A stretch of DNA of 64,000 nt from Acinetobacter equi (GCF_001307195.1 NZ_CP012808.1:2418001-2482000); one strand, 5' to 3'; shown: positions 9,216 through 18,874, numbered from the stretch's first letter. Notes: generated from the letters alone by a model not told the origin. A program made the numbers and translations.

Positions 9216-9679
9216 TCCATAACTTTTCTCTCATTAATATTTAAGGTTTTCCATTACCAATATTTTTTATTTAAAATACTTAACCACCTCATTGACTTTT
9301 AATATATTTTTTAAAATATTAGATTTTCTATTGCTATACATTATTTCAATTTATATTTACATTTGTTTTAGCTATAGATCTTTTTATTACAAAATATAAA
9401 TAACAACTTATATTTTTATAAAAATAAATATTAAAAATAAATATTTTAAAAAAAATAAAATATTGATTAAAAAAAAGAAGGAAACAAAATAAGATGGAAT
9501 TTATTTCATTTTTTAATATAAAAATAGATAGTTAAAATTTACAAAAAAACATTTAATTAAACAAAGAAACTATAAATATAATTATATTAAATATTATTTT
9601 TTCTTATTCTTATAATCATAAAAGTAATTTTTTAAATATTTAAAGACAAATACATTATTCTCAATATATGGAAATTAAA
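9216..9679. other. AT-rich spacer before the dehydratase gene
   Basis: About 460 nt are almost entirely A and T, with long A or T runs. No ORF, hairpin terminator or repeat stood out. It presumably contains the promoter of the plus-strand dehydratase gene, but the base bias makes any -10 call unreliable. Confidence 0.3.
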
Positions 9680-11463
9680 ATGGATAAAAAAAATCATGTA
9701 TTTTTACGTAGTCAAGAATGGTTTGATGACCCAAATCATGCAGATATGACGGCAATTTATGTAGAACGGTTCATGAATTATGGATTAACCCGTAAAGAGT
9801 TACAGTCTGGACGTCCAATTATTGGTATAGCTCAGACTGGAAGTGATTTAACGCCGTGTAATAGGCATCATAAAGAACTTGCAGAACGTGTAAAAGCAGG
9901 TATTCGTGATGCTGGTGGTATACCAATGGAGTTTCCAGTTCATCCTATTGCAGAACAATCACGTAGACCAACAGCAGCATTAGATCGCAACTTAGCTTAT
10001 TTAGGACTAGTGGAAATTTTACATGGATATCCGCTTGATGGTGTTGTTCTTACTACTGGCTGTGATAAGACAACTCCAGCCTGCCTAATGGCTGCTGCAA
10101 CAACAAATCTTCCTGCTATAGTTTTATCTGGTGGTCCAATGTTAGATGGTCATTTCAAAGGAGAACTGATAGGTTCTGGTACAGTCATATGGCATGCACG
10201 TAATTTATTAGCCAAAGATGAAATAGATTATGACGATTTTATGGAAATGGCAGCATCCGCATCTCCTTCAATTGGACATTGTAATACAATGGGAACAGCT
10301 CTTTCCATGAATGCTTTAGCTGAAGCACTTGGTATGTCGTTACCGACATGTGCAAGCATTCCTGCTGCATACCGTGAACGTGGTCAAATGGCTTATTTAA
10401 CGGGGAAACGAATTTGTGAAATGGTACTTGAAGATTTACGTCCTTCAAAAATTATGAATAAAAAATCTTTTGAAAATGCAATTGCCGTTGCATCTGCATT
10501 AGGAGCTTCAAGTAATTGCCCGCCTCATTTAATTGCAATTGCAAGACATATGGGAATTGATTTAACCTTAGAAGATTGGCAACGTGTTGGAGAAAACATT
10601 CCTTTAATCGTCAATTGTATGCCTGCTGGTAAATATTTAGGTGAAGGTTTCCATCGTGCAGGTGGCGTTCCTGCTGTCATGCATGAATTACAAAAAGCTG
10701 GTGTTTTACATAATGACTGTGCATCGGTGAGTGGAAAAACAATTGGTGAAATTGTAAAACATGCCAAAACTTCAAATACTGATGTCATTTATTCTTATGA
10801 TAAACCTCTTATGCACAAAGCTGGGTTTATTGTATTAAGTGGTAATTTTTTGAAAGTGCTATCATGAAAATGTCTGTCGTAGGTGAAGCATTTAGAAAAA
10901 CCTATTTATCAAACCCAAATAATGAAAATAGTTTCGAAGCTCGTGCAATTGTATTTGATGGTCCTGAAGATTATCACGAACGAATTAATGATCCGATATT
11001 ACAAATTGATGAACACTGTATTTTGGTGATTCGAGGAGCAGGAACAGTTGGCTATCCAGGAAGTGCAGAAGTTGTAAATATGGCACCACCAACAGAATTA
11101 ATTAAAAAAGGAATTGAATCCTTGCCTTGTTTAGGAGATGGTCGTCAAAGTGGTACCTCTGCAAGTCCATCTATTTTAAATATGTCGCCTGAAGCTGCTA
11201 TTGGTGGTGGAATTGCCTTATTACAAACAAATGATCGGTTACTTATTGATTTGAATCAACGAACAGTAAATGTTTTGATTTCAGATGAGGAATTAGAAAA
11301 ACGTAGTTTAAATTATAAACCTCACTATCCTGTGTCACAAACGCCGTGGCAAGAAATTTATAGAAGTATGGTTGGACAACTCTCTACAGGTGGATGTTTA
11401 GAACCCGCGACACTTTATATGAATGTGGTTCATCCGAAAAACTTACCGAGACACTCTCATTAA
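9680..11463 (+). pseudogene. IlvD/EDD-family sugar-acid dehydratase, frameshifted
   Basis: Two overlapping frames (to 10867, then from 10864) together encode one dehydratase of the L-arabinonate/D-xylonate/L-fuconate type, usual length ~590. The first part holds the [2Fe-2S] ligand motifs TPCNRH, TGCDKTTPAC and GHCNTMG. It ends GFIVLSGNF then four wrong residues and a stop. The second part starts MKMSVVGEAFRKTYL and contains GDGRQSGTSASPSILNMSPEA. Adding one T to the T6 run at 10846-10851 restores GNFFESAIMKMSVV, the family consensus, so this is a one-base deletion or a sequencing error. The start at 9680 has GGAA 7 nt upstream. The rest is well conserved, so the break is recent or not real. 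Its role would be aldonate to 2-keto-3-deoxyaldonate. Confidence 0.85.
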
Positions 11464-11488
11464 AATAGAATATTCATATTAAAAATTA

Positions 11489-12328
11489 CTAGGCAGTAAT
11501 CACTTTTTGTTGTTGTTCACCTAGACCCTCAATTCCAAGTTTCATTACCTGTCCTTCTCGCAAAAAAACTGGTGGTTTTTGTCCCAATCCAACACCAGGC
11601 GGTGTTCCAGTAGAAATAATATCACCTGCTTTTAAACTCATATATTGGCTGACATAACTCACTAAAGTTGATATGTCAAAAATCATTGTGTTGGTATTAC
11701 CATCTTGATAACGATGTCCATCTACTTCTAACCAAAGGTGTAAATTATGAGGATTTTCAATTTCATCTTTTGTAACTAACCATGGTCCAATTGGTCCAAA
11801 AGTGTCACATCCTTTGCCTTTATCCCAAGTTCCTGTTCCTTCTAGTTGAAATGTTCTTTCTGAAATATCATTAATAACACAATAACCAGCAACATAATCT
11901 AAAGCATTTTCTTTTGATAAATAACGCCCACTTTTACCAATAACAATTCCAAGTTCCACTTCCCAATCTGTTTTTTTTGAATTTTTGGGGATTTCAACAT
12001 CATCATTTGGACCAATAATTGCACTAGTCCATTTGTTGAAAATAATAGGTTCAGATGGTATTGGAGATCCAGTTTCTGCAGCATGATCGGAATAGTTAAG
12101 ACCAATACAAATAAACTTACCAATATTTCCAACGCAGGCGCCAATCCGCACATCATCGCTAACTATAGGTAATGTACTAATATCTAAACCTTGTAAGTCT
12201 TCTAACTTTGTTTCTAATGTTTTTCCATCAATATCATCAATAATTGAAGATAAATCATGAATATGACCTTCAACATCTAAAATACCTGGTTTTTCATATC
12301 CTTTTAAACCGAATCTTAATAATTTCAT
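11489..12328 (-). CDS. FAH-family 2,4-diketo-3-deoxyaldonate hydrolase
   Basis: This 279-residue cytoplasmic enzyme belongs to the fumarylacetoacetate hydrolase family. The metal-binding core is visible: GLNYSDHAAE, DWEVELGIVIGK (metal acidic residues), the GPIGPWLVTKDEI segment and STGTPPGVGLGQ near the C-terminus. It most resembles the hydrolases that split 2,4-diketo-3-deoxy-L-fuconate or -rhamnonate into pyruvate and lactate; the older label is ureidoglycolate lyase. It lies 24 nt downstream of the SDR gene with AAAGGG before the start, so the two form an operon. It converges on the dehydratase gene. The exact sugar is not determined by sequence. Confidence 0.8.
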   Translation of the reverse strand: MKLLRFGLKGYEKPGILDVEGHIHDLSSIIDDIDGKTLETKLEDLQGLDISTLPIVSDDVRIGACVGNIGKFICIGLNYSDHAAETGSPIPSEPIIFNKWTSAIIGPNDDVEIPKNSKKTDWEVELGIVIGKSGRYLSKENALDYVAGYCVINDISERTFQLEGTGTWDKGKGCDTFGPIGPWLVTKDEIENPHNLHLWLEVDGHRYQDGNTNTMIFDISTLVSYVSQYMSLKAGDIISTGTPPGVGLGQKPPVFLREGQVMKLGIEGLGEQQQKVITA

Positions 12329-12352
12329 AATATTGTCCCTTTTATTTTTTAG

Positions 12353-13105
12353 TTAAATTGCAAAACCGCCATCAATAATATATGAAGCTCCTGTCGTAAA
12401 TGCAGATTCATCACTTGCTAAATATAATGCTAAAGCGGCTATTTCTTCTGCTGTTCCTAAGCGTCCCATAGGTTGCCTATTCACAAAATGTTGATATACC
12501 TCATCCACATTTTTATTTTGCTGCTCTGCTTGTTCTTTTATTCTTTGCTGTAATGATGGAGATTCTACTGTACCTGGGCAAATAGCATTGCAACGTATTC
12601 CCTGTGTAATAAAATCTGCAGCAACTGCTTTCGTTATACCTAATACTGCTGCTTTACTCGCACAATATGAAAAGCGATTTGGCACACCTTTTATACTTGA
12701 TGCAACTGATGACATATTAATAATTGAACCAGATTTATTTGAGAGCATTGAAGGTAAAAAAGCTCGAATTAGCCTATACATTGAATCAACATTAAGTTGA
12801 AATACATTTTTCCATTGTTCCTCATCACATTCTAAAATATTTCCCGATGGCACCCATCCTGCACAATTAAATAACACATCAATGTTTGAATATTTATTAG
12901 ATAAATATTGAATTTGATCAGTAGAGGTGACATCTAATTGTTCAATGATAATATTGGGATACTCATTTTGTAATTTTTTCAAAAGTTCTAAATTTATATC
13001 TGTAGCTATAACTGTTGCACCTTCTTGAGAGAATTTAATAGTAGATGCTTTTCCAATTCCTTGACCTGCAGCAGTGATAATACAATTTTTTTTGGTTAAT
13101 CTCAT
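12353..13105 (-). CDS. SDR dehydrogenase, probable 2-keto-3-deoxyaldonate dehydrogenase
   Basis: This 250-residue short-chain dehydrogenase has cofactor motif TAAGQGIG (residues ~11-18), NCAGW (the NNAG equivalent), catalytic Ser in NMSSVASS, and YCASK (Tyr and Lys). The sequence pattern ([53 protein letters not shown]) is like 2-keto-3-deoxy-L-fuconate dehydrogenase and its animal relative BDH2. In that pathway it oxidises C4 of the 2-keto-3-deoxy acid, giving the substrate of the FAH hydrolase that follows in the same operon. The promoter is shared divergently with the MocR regulator at 13440. Confidence 0.8.
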   Translation of the reverse strand: MRLTKKNCIITAAGQGIGKASTIKFSQEGATVIATDINLELLKKLQNEYPNIIIEQLDVTSTDQIQYLSNKYSNIDVLFNCAGWVPSGNILECDEEQWKNVFQLNVDSMYRLIRAFLPSMLSNKSGSIINMSSVASSIKGVPNRFSYCASKAAVLGITKAVAADFITQGIRCNAICPGTVESPSLQQRIKEQAEQQNKNVDEVYQHFVNRQPMGRLGTAEEIAALALYLASDESAFTTGASYIIDGGFAI

Positions 13106-13439
13106 TTTAAATCCTTTTTATTTGTTTCTTAAAATATAAAAACCTATTTATAACAAGATAAAACTATAACAATAAAAACTTATGTTTAATTTTGTTTTAT
13201 TGTTTAACTCTTATAAAATAAAAAATCATCCACAAAAAATAAAAAACAACTATAATGTTAAAAACATATTTATTTTTTTAATAAATAAAAAATTATATTA
13301 GTTAAATATTTAAAAATTTAATTTTTACAAAAATACCAATTAAAATTAATATAAATAATGAATAGAATTTGAAAATAGAATCTAAAAATTTAGTTTATAC
13401 TCTAAGCAATTATTTTATTTTTAAAGAAATCATTTGTGT
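13106..13439. promoter_or_regulatory. Divergent SDR / MocR control region
   Basis: This 334-nt AT-rich spacer separates the divergent SDR and regulator genes. A direct repeat TATAACAA occurs at 13149-13156 and 13165-13172, 16 nt apart start to start and about 45 nt upstream of the SDR start. MocR-type regulators often bind direct repeats near their own divergent target promoter, so this is a candidate operator. No strong terminator is present. Confidence 0.4.
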
Positions 13440-14861
13440 ATGTACAAGTCTGAAAAATTAGCAAATAGCTTAAAACTACTTATTCAGAGCGGTACTTGGA
13501 AACCACATGAAAAACTTCCTTCACTAAGATCTCAGTGTAAAAATTCTGGTTTTAGTTTAATTACCGTAATGAATGCATACCATGAGTTAGAAGCTCAAGG
13601 ATTAATTTACTCAAAAGAAAAATCGGGATACTTTGTTGCAGATAGGAAAACCTTCTCTACCACACATTCATTTGATACTAATCAAAAAATAGAAATAAAC
13701 TCAATAGTTTTCCATTATTTAAAATCCATTCAAGGTGATCATATCATTCCGTTAGGATCAGCTTTTCCAAATAGCCAATTACTCTACTCTCCAAAATTAA
13801 TTCAAATATTAGCCCAATTAGCTAAACGCCATTTTAGTTATGAACAAACTCCAAGCTTACCACCCGGTAATATAGAACTCAGAAAGTTAATCGCTCAGCG
13901 TTACTGTATGCAAGGAATTCAAGCAGATCATGATGATATTGTTATAACCTCTGGGGGACTAGATGCGCTTAATTTAGCATTACAAGCAGTCACTCAAATT
14001 GGAGATTATATTATTCTTCAACAAACTGTATTTTATGGTGCCTGGCAAGCAGCAGAAAGATTAGGGCTAAAAGTAATTACAATTCCAGATCACCCTGAAG
14101 ATGGTATTGATTTACAAGCTCTTGAACATGCAATAGAAAAGTATCCAATTAAAGCATGCTGGTTTATGTTAAATTGTCATAATCCAATTGGTTATACTGT
14201 TAAAGATAAAATAAAAGAAAAATTAGCAAAAATATTATATCAACATAATATTTATTTAATTGAGGATGATGTTTATGGAGAACTATATTTTGAGAATAAA
14301 AAACCATTATCTATGAAATATTTTGACGAAAATAATTTAGTTTTACATTGTTCATCATTTTCTAAGATTTTAGGTGCTGATTTTCGGATAGGTTGGGTTT
14401 ATGCAGGACCATATTCTGAGAAAATTCAACATATTCAGCTCATGAGTACACTTTCTGTTAATTCATTTATTCAAAATGCTTTGGTCGAATACTTATCTCA
14501 TAGAGACTATGACAAACATTTAAAAAAAATAAGAGCATCTTTAGAAAAAAATAAAATCGATTTTTATCATTTTTTACAAAGAATATTAGATCAAAATTGT
14601 AAAGTTCATTATTTTCCATCAGGCTATTTTTTATGGATTGAATTACCCAAAGAACTTGATAGTATAGATATTTATCAATCTTTATTATCAAAAAACATTA
14701 GCATTGCACCTAGTCATTTATTTAATGCTCATGATACCAAAGCAAAAAACTACTTACGAATTAACTGTTCATTCGACTTAACAGCTTCTTATCAAGAGGC
14801 TTTACTTGAACTAAGTAAATGCATTAATCATGCTATTCAACTCTATCGAGCAAGTAAATGA
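13440..14861 (+). CDS. MocR-type transcriptional regulator (GntR HTH + aminotransferase-like domain)
   Basis: This 473-residue protein has an N-terminal GntR winged helix (residues ~1-68, with KLPSLRSQCKNSGFSLITVMNAYHELEAQGLI) fused to a fold-type-I PLP aminotransferase domain. That domain shows TSGGLDALNLALQAV, FMLNCHNPIGY (Asn-Pro binding), DDVYGELYF and SSFSKILGADFRIGW with the PLP lysine in SFSK. Such proteins sense an amino compound or PLP. The reading frame opens at a TTG at 13434; the ATG at 13440 gives the natural GntR start. It is divergent from the sugar-acid SDR-FAH operon and probably controls it, although MocR regulators usually govern amine or vitamin B6 genes. Confidence 0.85.
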   Translation: MYKSEKLANSLKLLIQSGTWKPHEKLPSLRSQCKNSGFSLITVMNAYHELEAQGLIYSKEKSGYFVADRKTFSTTHSFDTNQKIEINSIVFHYLKSIQGDHIIPLGSAFPNSQLLYSPKLIQILAQLAKRHFSYEQTPSLPPGNIELRKLIAQRYCMQGIQADHDDIVITSGGLDALNLALQAVTQIGDYIILQQTVFYGAWQAAERLGLKVITIPDHPEDGIDLQALEHAIEKYPIKACWFMLNCHNPIGYTVKDKIKEKLAKILYQHNIYLIEDDVYGELYFENKKPLSMKYFDENNLVLHCSSFSKILGADFRIGWVYAGPYSEKIQHIQLMSTLSVNSFIQNALVEYLSHRDYDKHLKKIRASLEKNKIDFYHFLQRILDQNCKVHYFPSGYFLWIELPKELDSIDIYQSLLSKNISIAPSHLFNAHDTKAKNYLRINCSFDLTASYQEALLELSKCINHAIQLYRASK

Positions 14862-14870
14862 ATTAATTTA

Positions 14871-14916
14871 AAACTATAACAGATCATAAAATTCACTTTA
14901 TCTGTTATAGTTTTTT
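14871..14916 (+). terminator. Terminator after the MocR gene
   Basis: The arms 14871-14884 and 14900-14913 (AAACTATAACAGAT / ATCTGTTATAGTTT) are perfectly complementary and are followed by a T6 tract, directly downstream of the regulator stop. Confidence 0.85.
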
Positions 14917-14997
14917 CATATGTTTTTGTATCTATATCTTTAATTTGTCATTGCCATAATGACAAAGAGTTAGATCTTTACATTTTAAGGAAGCATG

Positions 14998-15108
14998 ATG
15001 GATTTTTTTAAAAAGCATAATAAAGCAAGTTTCACTTTCTTCATTATTACCTTATATTCATTTATTGGCTTTGGTTTGGGTTATGTTATTTGGGAACATA
15101 TGTTGTAA
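14998..15108 (+). CDS. Small single-helix membrane protein (36 aa)
   Basis: An ATG at 14998 is preceded by AAGGA at the right distance and opens a 36-residue frame. It begins with a charged MDFFKKHNK and continues into one hydrophobic helix (FTFFIITLYSFIGFGLGYVI) ending WEHML. It sits alone between the MocR terminator and a second terminator at 15114, so it appears to have its own transcript. The family was not recognised. Start signal, topology (positive N-terminus inside) and flanking terminators favour a real small protein. Confidence 0.6.
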   Translation: MDFFKKHNKASFTFFIITLYSFIGFGLGYVIWEHML

Positions 15109-15113
15109 AGATT

Positions 15114-15148
15114 GTTGGCTTTTTTCATATAAATTTAAAAAAGCCAAC
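15114..15148. terminator. Bidirectional terminator
   Basis: GTTGGCTTTTTT at 15114-15125 pairs with AAAAAAGCCAAC at 15137-15148. It serves the 36-aa gene on the plus strand and the esterase gene that ends at 15158 on the minus strand. Confidence 0.8.
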
Positions 15149-15157
15149 TTATAATTT

Positions 15158-15910
15158 TCATTTAATAAAGTTTTTAATACTTTCAATAACTTCTATTGTT
15201 TTTTCAGCATGTAACCAGTGACCTGTATTTTCAACAGTTAGAATATTGGCGTTTTTAAACTGGTGATGAATTGCACTTATATGCTCCTCTTTCGCAATAT
15301 AAGGTGAATTTCCACCACGAAGAAATAGTGTTGGTACATCAACCGAAATATTATCCCATGCAAGAATTTTCATATAATTTTCATAAATAGCATCAACATT
15401 AAATAGCCATTCACCTTTACTAAACGATTTTAATAAAAATTGAATGACCATATCTTCATCAATATCATTTTTCATAATTGAAATTGCTTCGTGACGAGAA
15501 TTAATATTTGCATTTTTTACAGCAAAAAGAGCTTTAAAAATATGAGTATGATGACTTTCCAAATATGTAAATGGTGATATATCTAAGACTATTAATTTTT
15601 GAATACGCTGATTTTCTAGATCAGCAAGCTTCATTGCAATTTTACCTCCCATTGAATGGCCAACTAAAATGAACTGATCAATATTTAAATGCTTTAAGGT
15701 ATCTAAAACATCTTGAGCCATTTCGGTATAATTCATTTCAGATAAATGCCCTGATTTACCATGATTTCTTACATCGACTTGTAATGTATTATGCGTTTTA
15801 GAAAATTCTCGAGCTAGCATTCCTAGATTACTTAAACTACCAAATAATCCATGAATAAAAATTAAAGTCGGTTTTTCGTTTATTTGATGATATTCATAAT
15901 TTAGTAGCAT
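15158..15910 (-). CDS. Alpha/beta-fold hydrolase (YbfF-like esterase)
   Basis: This 250-residue cytoplasmic hydrolase has oxyanion region IFIHGLFGS (~18-26), VDVRNHGKS, nucleophile Ser86 in GHSMGG, and catalytic His231 in NTGHWLHAE. The acid is probably the Asp in the VPTLFLRGG region or just after it. Length and the DVRNHG-GHSMGG spacing match YbfF, an acyl-CoA/palmitoyl esterase of E. coli. It is monocistronic and bounded by terminators. The natural substrate cannot be read from the sequence. Confidence 0.8.
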   Translation of the reverse strand: MLLNYEYHQINEKPTLIFIHGLFGSLSNLGMLAREFSKTHNTLQVDVRNHGKSGHLSEMNYTEMAQDVLDTLKHLNIDQFILVGHSMGGKIAMKLADLENQRIQKLIVLDISPFTYLESHHTHIFKALFAVKNANINSRHEAISIMKNDIDEDMVIQFLLKSFSKGEWLFNVDAIYENYMKILAWDNISVDVPTLFLRGGNSPYIAKEEHISAIHHQFKNANILTVENTGHWLHAEKTIEVIESIKNFIK

Positions 15911-16211
15911 TTGATTTTTCCCAAGAATTTGATAAATCTATAATAAAAAATTTACTTAGGCTATTTTAACATATGATTATTTATTGCGCTTGATGAATTT
16001 TACTTAGGCTATTTATTGAGATACTCCATGTATAAAAATTATTATGTAATTAAATTAATCAATTTAAGGTAATCTTAATGTGTTTTCTCGGGAAAATTTC
16101 ATACTGATTGATATTATTGTTAAGATTAAATTAATTTGTCTATTATTTCACCATTGTAGAGCTTCTATTGTTTTCCTATATTTTGTGCTTAATATTTGAA
16201 TAAGATTCAAC
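15911..16211. other. Intergenic region with a short direct repeat
   Basis: No ORF is supported here. A direct repeat of about 16 nt (TTTACTTAGGCTATTT) occurs at 15950-15965 and again at 15999-16014, about 49 nt apart, in the likely promoter zone of the esterase gene. Its role is unknown. Confidence 0.4.
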
Positions 16212-16240
16212 AAAAGATGCACATTATAAATGCATCTTTT
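16212..16240. terminator. Terminator downstream of ybaK
   Basis: AAAAGATGCA (16212-16221) pairs with TGCATCTTTT (16231-16240) around a nine-base loop. Read on the minus strand after the ybaK stop at 16271, it ends in T residues. Confidence 0.75.
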
Positions 16241-16270
16241 TATTTAAAGTTTTATACAGATAATATGAAT

Positions 16271-16738
16271 TTAATTATCAACAATATCAGCGAAATTAGC
16301 ACTTAAAACTGAAGCTAGATCATTTGGATTTAAACCTATATCCAGCCCTCTTTTCCCACCGCTTACATACATTTTATTTAGTATTTTTGCACTACAGCAA
16401 ATTACTGTTTTTAATCTTTTTTTCTGCCCTACTGGACTAATACCACCCACTAAATATCCAGTTAAACGCTCTGCATCTTTAGGGTCTGCCATATGGAGTT
16501 TTTTACAACCAAATGCTTGTGCAACTTTCTTTAAATTTAACTGATGATTCACAGGTAATACCGCAACATAATAGTTTTTATCGTCAGTCACCATTAAGGT
16601 TTTAAACACTTCATCTACAGATAAACCTAATTTTTCAGCTGCTTCAAGCCCAAAACTTTTGGCATTTACATCATGTTTATATTCATGCATTGAAAAATCA
16701 ATTTTATTTGATTTTAAAACTTTACAAGCAGGTGTCAT
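16271..16738 (-). CDS. ybaK: Cys-tRNA(Pro)/Cys-tRNA(Cys) deacylase YbaK
   Basis: This 155-residue member of the YbaK/EbsC editing-domain family hydrolyses Cys wrongly attached to tRNA-Pro in trans. It has the expected start (MTPACKVL, then HEYKHD), the substrate-binding lysine region VFKTLM, and the family signature [20 protein letters not shown] followed by [11 protein letters not shown]. Length is as usual (~155-160). It is monocistronic with its own terminator. Confidence 0.92.
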   Translation of the reverse strand: MTPACKVLKSNKIDFSMHEYKHDVNAKSFGLEAAEKLGLSVDEVFKTLMVTDDKNYYVAVLPVNHQLNLKKVAQAFGCKKLHMADPKDAERLTGYLVGGISPVGQKKRLKTVICCSAKILNKMYVSGGKRGLDIGLNPNDLASVLSANFADIVDN

Positions 16739-16847
16739 AATTCCATCTAAATTTATTTATATGATGCTCGTTATTATAGAATAATTTATAAATTGCTTCT
16801 TATTTTATTTTAAATTTTAGCCCTAAAATCTTAGGGCTAAATTAAAC

Positions 16848-17906
16848 TCAATACCAATCAACTAATGAAACCCCTAAACCAACATATGTTGCTTTGTGGT
16901 TATAATCAATTAAATTTTCACCATAGCCATGGAATATCTGTAAATAACCATCTAAATTATTTCTAATAGGAAAATCCCAAGCAAATTGTGCAGCCCCGTG
17001 ACCTGTGCTTACATTTTGTCGTGCCATTAATGAAAAGCTTTGACGCCCCCATTTGTAATATGCAGTAACATCACCATGTCCCATATAATCAACAATATCA
17101 GGATTATCATCACTATCTTTCTTAAAGACTCTAACCCAAGGACGTATTGTTAAAACAAAATTATCACGCTCAAATCCAAAATTCATCATGACACGATCCC
17201 AGCCACGTGAATATGGAATTGCAGCGCCATTTGATTGATGATTTAATCCGATTCCAAATAGTCGCCAATTTAATCCTAAAACATTATAATTTGTTCTAAA
17301 AATCAAATTAACTTCTGGCTCATAGTTTGTCGCACGAAATGGTCTCGAATCTTGATCATTATACACCTGCCAATATGAACGTTGAGTATACCCAATCCAC
17401 AAATCTCCATTGTTTCCAAATAAATCATCTCTCACTTTAGTTTTCATTGAAAGCTGAAATTTAGCTTCAGTAGAATCTAATTGATGCTGATTATTAACAA
17501 TATTTCGAGCATTTGCGCTAATTGGGTTTTGATTAACCTCACTTGTCCAAAATGCGGGTAAAATATATACTGGTTGATATGGACGTAATTTCCATAGTCC
17601 AACATGATGTTCATCAGTTAATTCCCAACGCTTATCGAGTAAAGGAGTTTTTGATGGCTGATGTTCTATAACTTTAATTGGTTCCTTTGTTTTTGCTAAC
17701 ACTGATGTATTTATTTGCTCTGTATTAGATGCATAATTAAATGCATTATCAAAGCATTCTAAACGCTGTTCATTTGAGGTAAAACTTAAACATATTTCAG
17801 GATTAGAATTTGCTAGATCTGTACTTTTTTGTGCAAATGCTTCGGAAACAAATAAATAAGATGCTCCTAAACATAGAACATTTCTTGCTTGCTGAAATTT
17901 AATCAT
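16848..17906 (-). CDS. pldA: Outer membrane phospholipase A (OMPLA)
   Basis: This outer-membrane beta-barrel enzyme hydrolyses phospholipids that reach the outer leaflet. The OMPLA active-site block is present: HQSNG (catalytic His and Ser, residue ~222) and then SRGWDR, with the Asn of the triad about 12 residues downstream. The N-terminal part of the mature protein has a Cys-containing segment (CLSFTSNEQRLECFDN) ahead of the barrel. The frame opens further upstream, but the ATG at 17906 has GGAAG 7 nt before it and gives a proper signal peptide ending AFAQ (352 residues). The C-terminal residue pattern GVSLVDWY fits a barrel end. Confidence 0.9.
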   Translation of the reverse strand: MIKFQQARNVLCLGASYLFVSEAFAQKSTDLANSNPEICLSFTSNEQRLECFDNAFNYASNTEQINTSVLAKTKEPIKVIEHQPSKTPLLDKRWELTDEHHVGLWKLRPYQPVYILPAFWTSEVNQNPISANARNIVNNQHQLDSTEAKFQLSMKTKVRDDLFGNNGDLWIGYTQRSYWQVYNDQDSRPFRATNYEPEVNLIFRTNYNVLGLNWRLFGIGLNHQSNGAAIPYSRGWDRVMMNFGFERDNFVLTIRPWVRVFKKDSDDNPDIVDYMGHGDVTAYYKWGRQSFSLMARQNVSTGHGAAQFAWDFPIRNNLDGYLQIFHGYGENLIDYNHKATYVGLGVSLVDWY

Positions 17907-18288
17907 TTTATTCTTCCAAGAATAATTTGGACAACTCGCCCATCCCCCCATTACAATTGATATCTAATATTCAATTTTCACACTTAAAAACAACTTAAAC
18001 TATTAATTTTGAATATAAAAAATAACAATTGCGTTTCAACATGATTAAATTATCAGCCTTAATAGAATCTTCTTGTTTACTCGTGTGGAATCTACGTAAC
18101 CTGTTGTAATCATTTTATCTATTAAGTGAATTTTCAACAATAATAAGTAAACAAAATTTAACCTATTTTAACGATTTGAAATTATTTTAAATTAAAATTT
18201 ATAAATAAATTTATTAATAATAAAAAATTGACTCTATGAGCTCATCTACTTAATATCCTTAAATATAAAGTAGGAAAATGGTGTTATT
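17907..18288. other. Divergent intergenic region pldA / lytic transglycosylase
   Basis: About 380 nt of AT-rich DNA between divergent genes. Promoters for both must lie here. No ORF, strong hairpin or repeat was recognised. Confidence 0.3.
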
Positions 18289-18861
18289 TTGTTGGGTTTA
18301 AAGAAAATTTCAAAGTTTAAATTATTTCAACGATGTTCTTCTATAAAGCTTATGGCTGTAGCAACCACAGTCCTTATATTTACTGGATGTTCCTCTTTAG
18401 GTGGTGGTTCACCGTCTAAAAGGTCAGCAAAACTCTCTGCAGGCATTCAAAAAGCATATTCTGTAAATGCAACAACCGCCAATCGAGTCGCACCTATCAT
18501 TGTACAAAGTTCAGATAAATACAATCTTGATCCTTTGTTACTTGCAGCTCTAATTCGACAAGAATCCTCGTATAGACCAACTGTTGTTTCTCCTGCTGGT
18601 GCTGTAGGTTTAACACAAGTTATGCCTAGATTTTGGCAGAAAGAATGCCCTGGTGATTTATATAATGAGTATATTAATATTAATTGTGGTGCATATATTT
18701 TAAAAAAATATGAGAATAACGCAGGTAGTATTCCAAAAGCATTAGCTCATTATAATGTTGGACCAACTGCTTACAATACAAACAGAAAAATGAAAAAACA
18801 AGGCAAAAAATATGCTAAACAAGTTAAAGGACATAAATCTGAGCTAAAAAAAGCCTTATAA
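18289..18861 (+). CDS. Lytic transglycosylase (SLT domain) lipoprotein
   Basis: This 190-residue peptidoglycan-cleaving enzyme has a basic N-terminus, a hydrophobic stretch and lipobox FTGC34. The SLT domain follows, with catalytic Glu92 in LIRQESSYRP, then SPAGAVGLTQVMP and ALAHYNVGP. A basic lysine-rich tail closes the protein. The best in-frame start is a TTG at 18289, with AGGA 13 nt upstream. An ATG at 18352 would leave too short a signal without positive charge, so the TTG is preferred, though uncertain. It is monocistronic and convergent with ynfA. Confidence 0.85.
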   Translation: MLGLKKISKFKLFQRCSSIKLMAVATTVLIFTGCSSLGGGSPSKRSAKLSAGIQKAYSVNATTANRVAPIIVQSSDKYNLDPLLLAALIRQESSYRPTVVSPAGAVGLTQVMPRFWQKECPGDLYNEYININCGAYILKKYENNAGSIPKALAHYNVGPTAYNTNRKMKKQGKKYAKQVKGHKSELKKAL

Positions 18862-18874
18862 ATACTGCTTATTA

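Noticed and set aside
9229..9300. Start of the 9024-9215 frame
   Set aside because: A TGA closes the frame upstream and no ATG, GTG or TTG with a ribosome site follows before the conserved-looking part, so a functional gene is unlikely.
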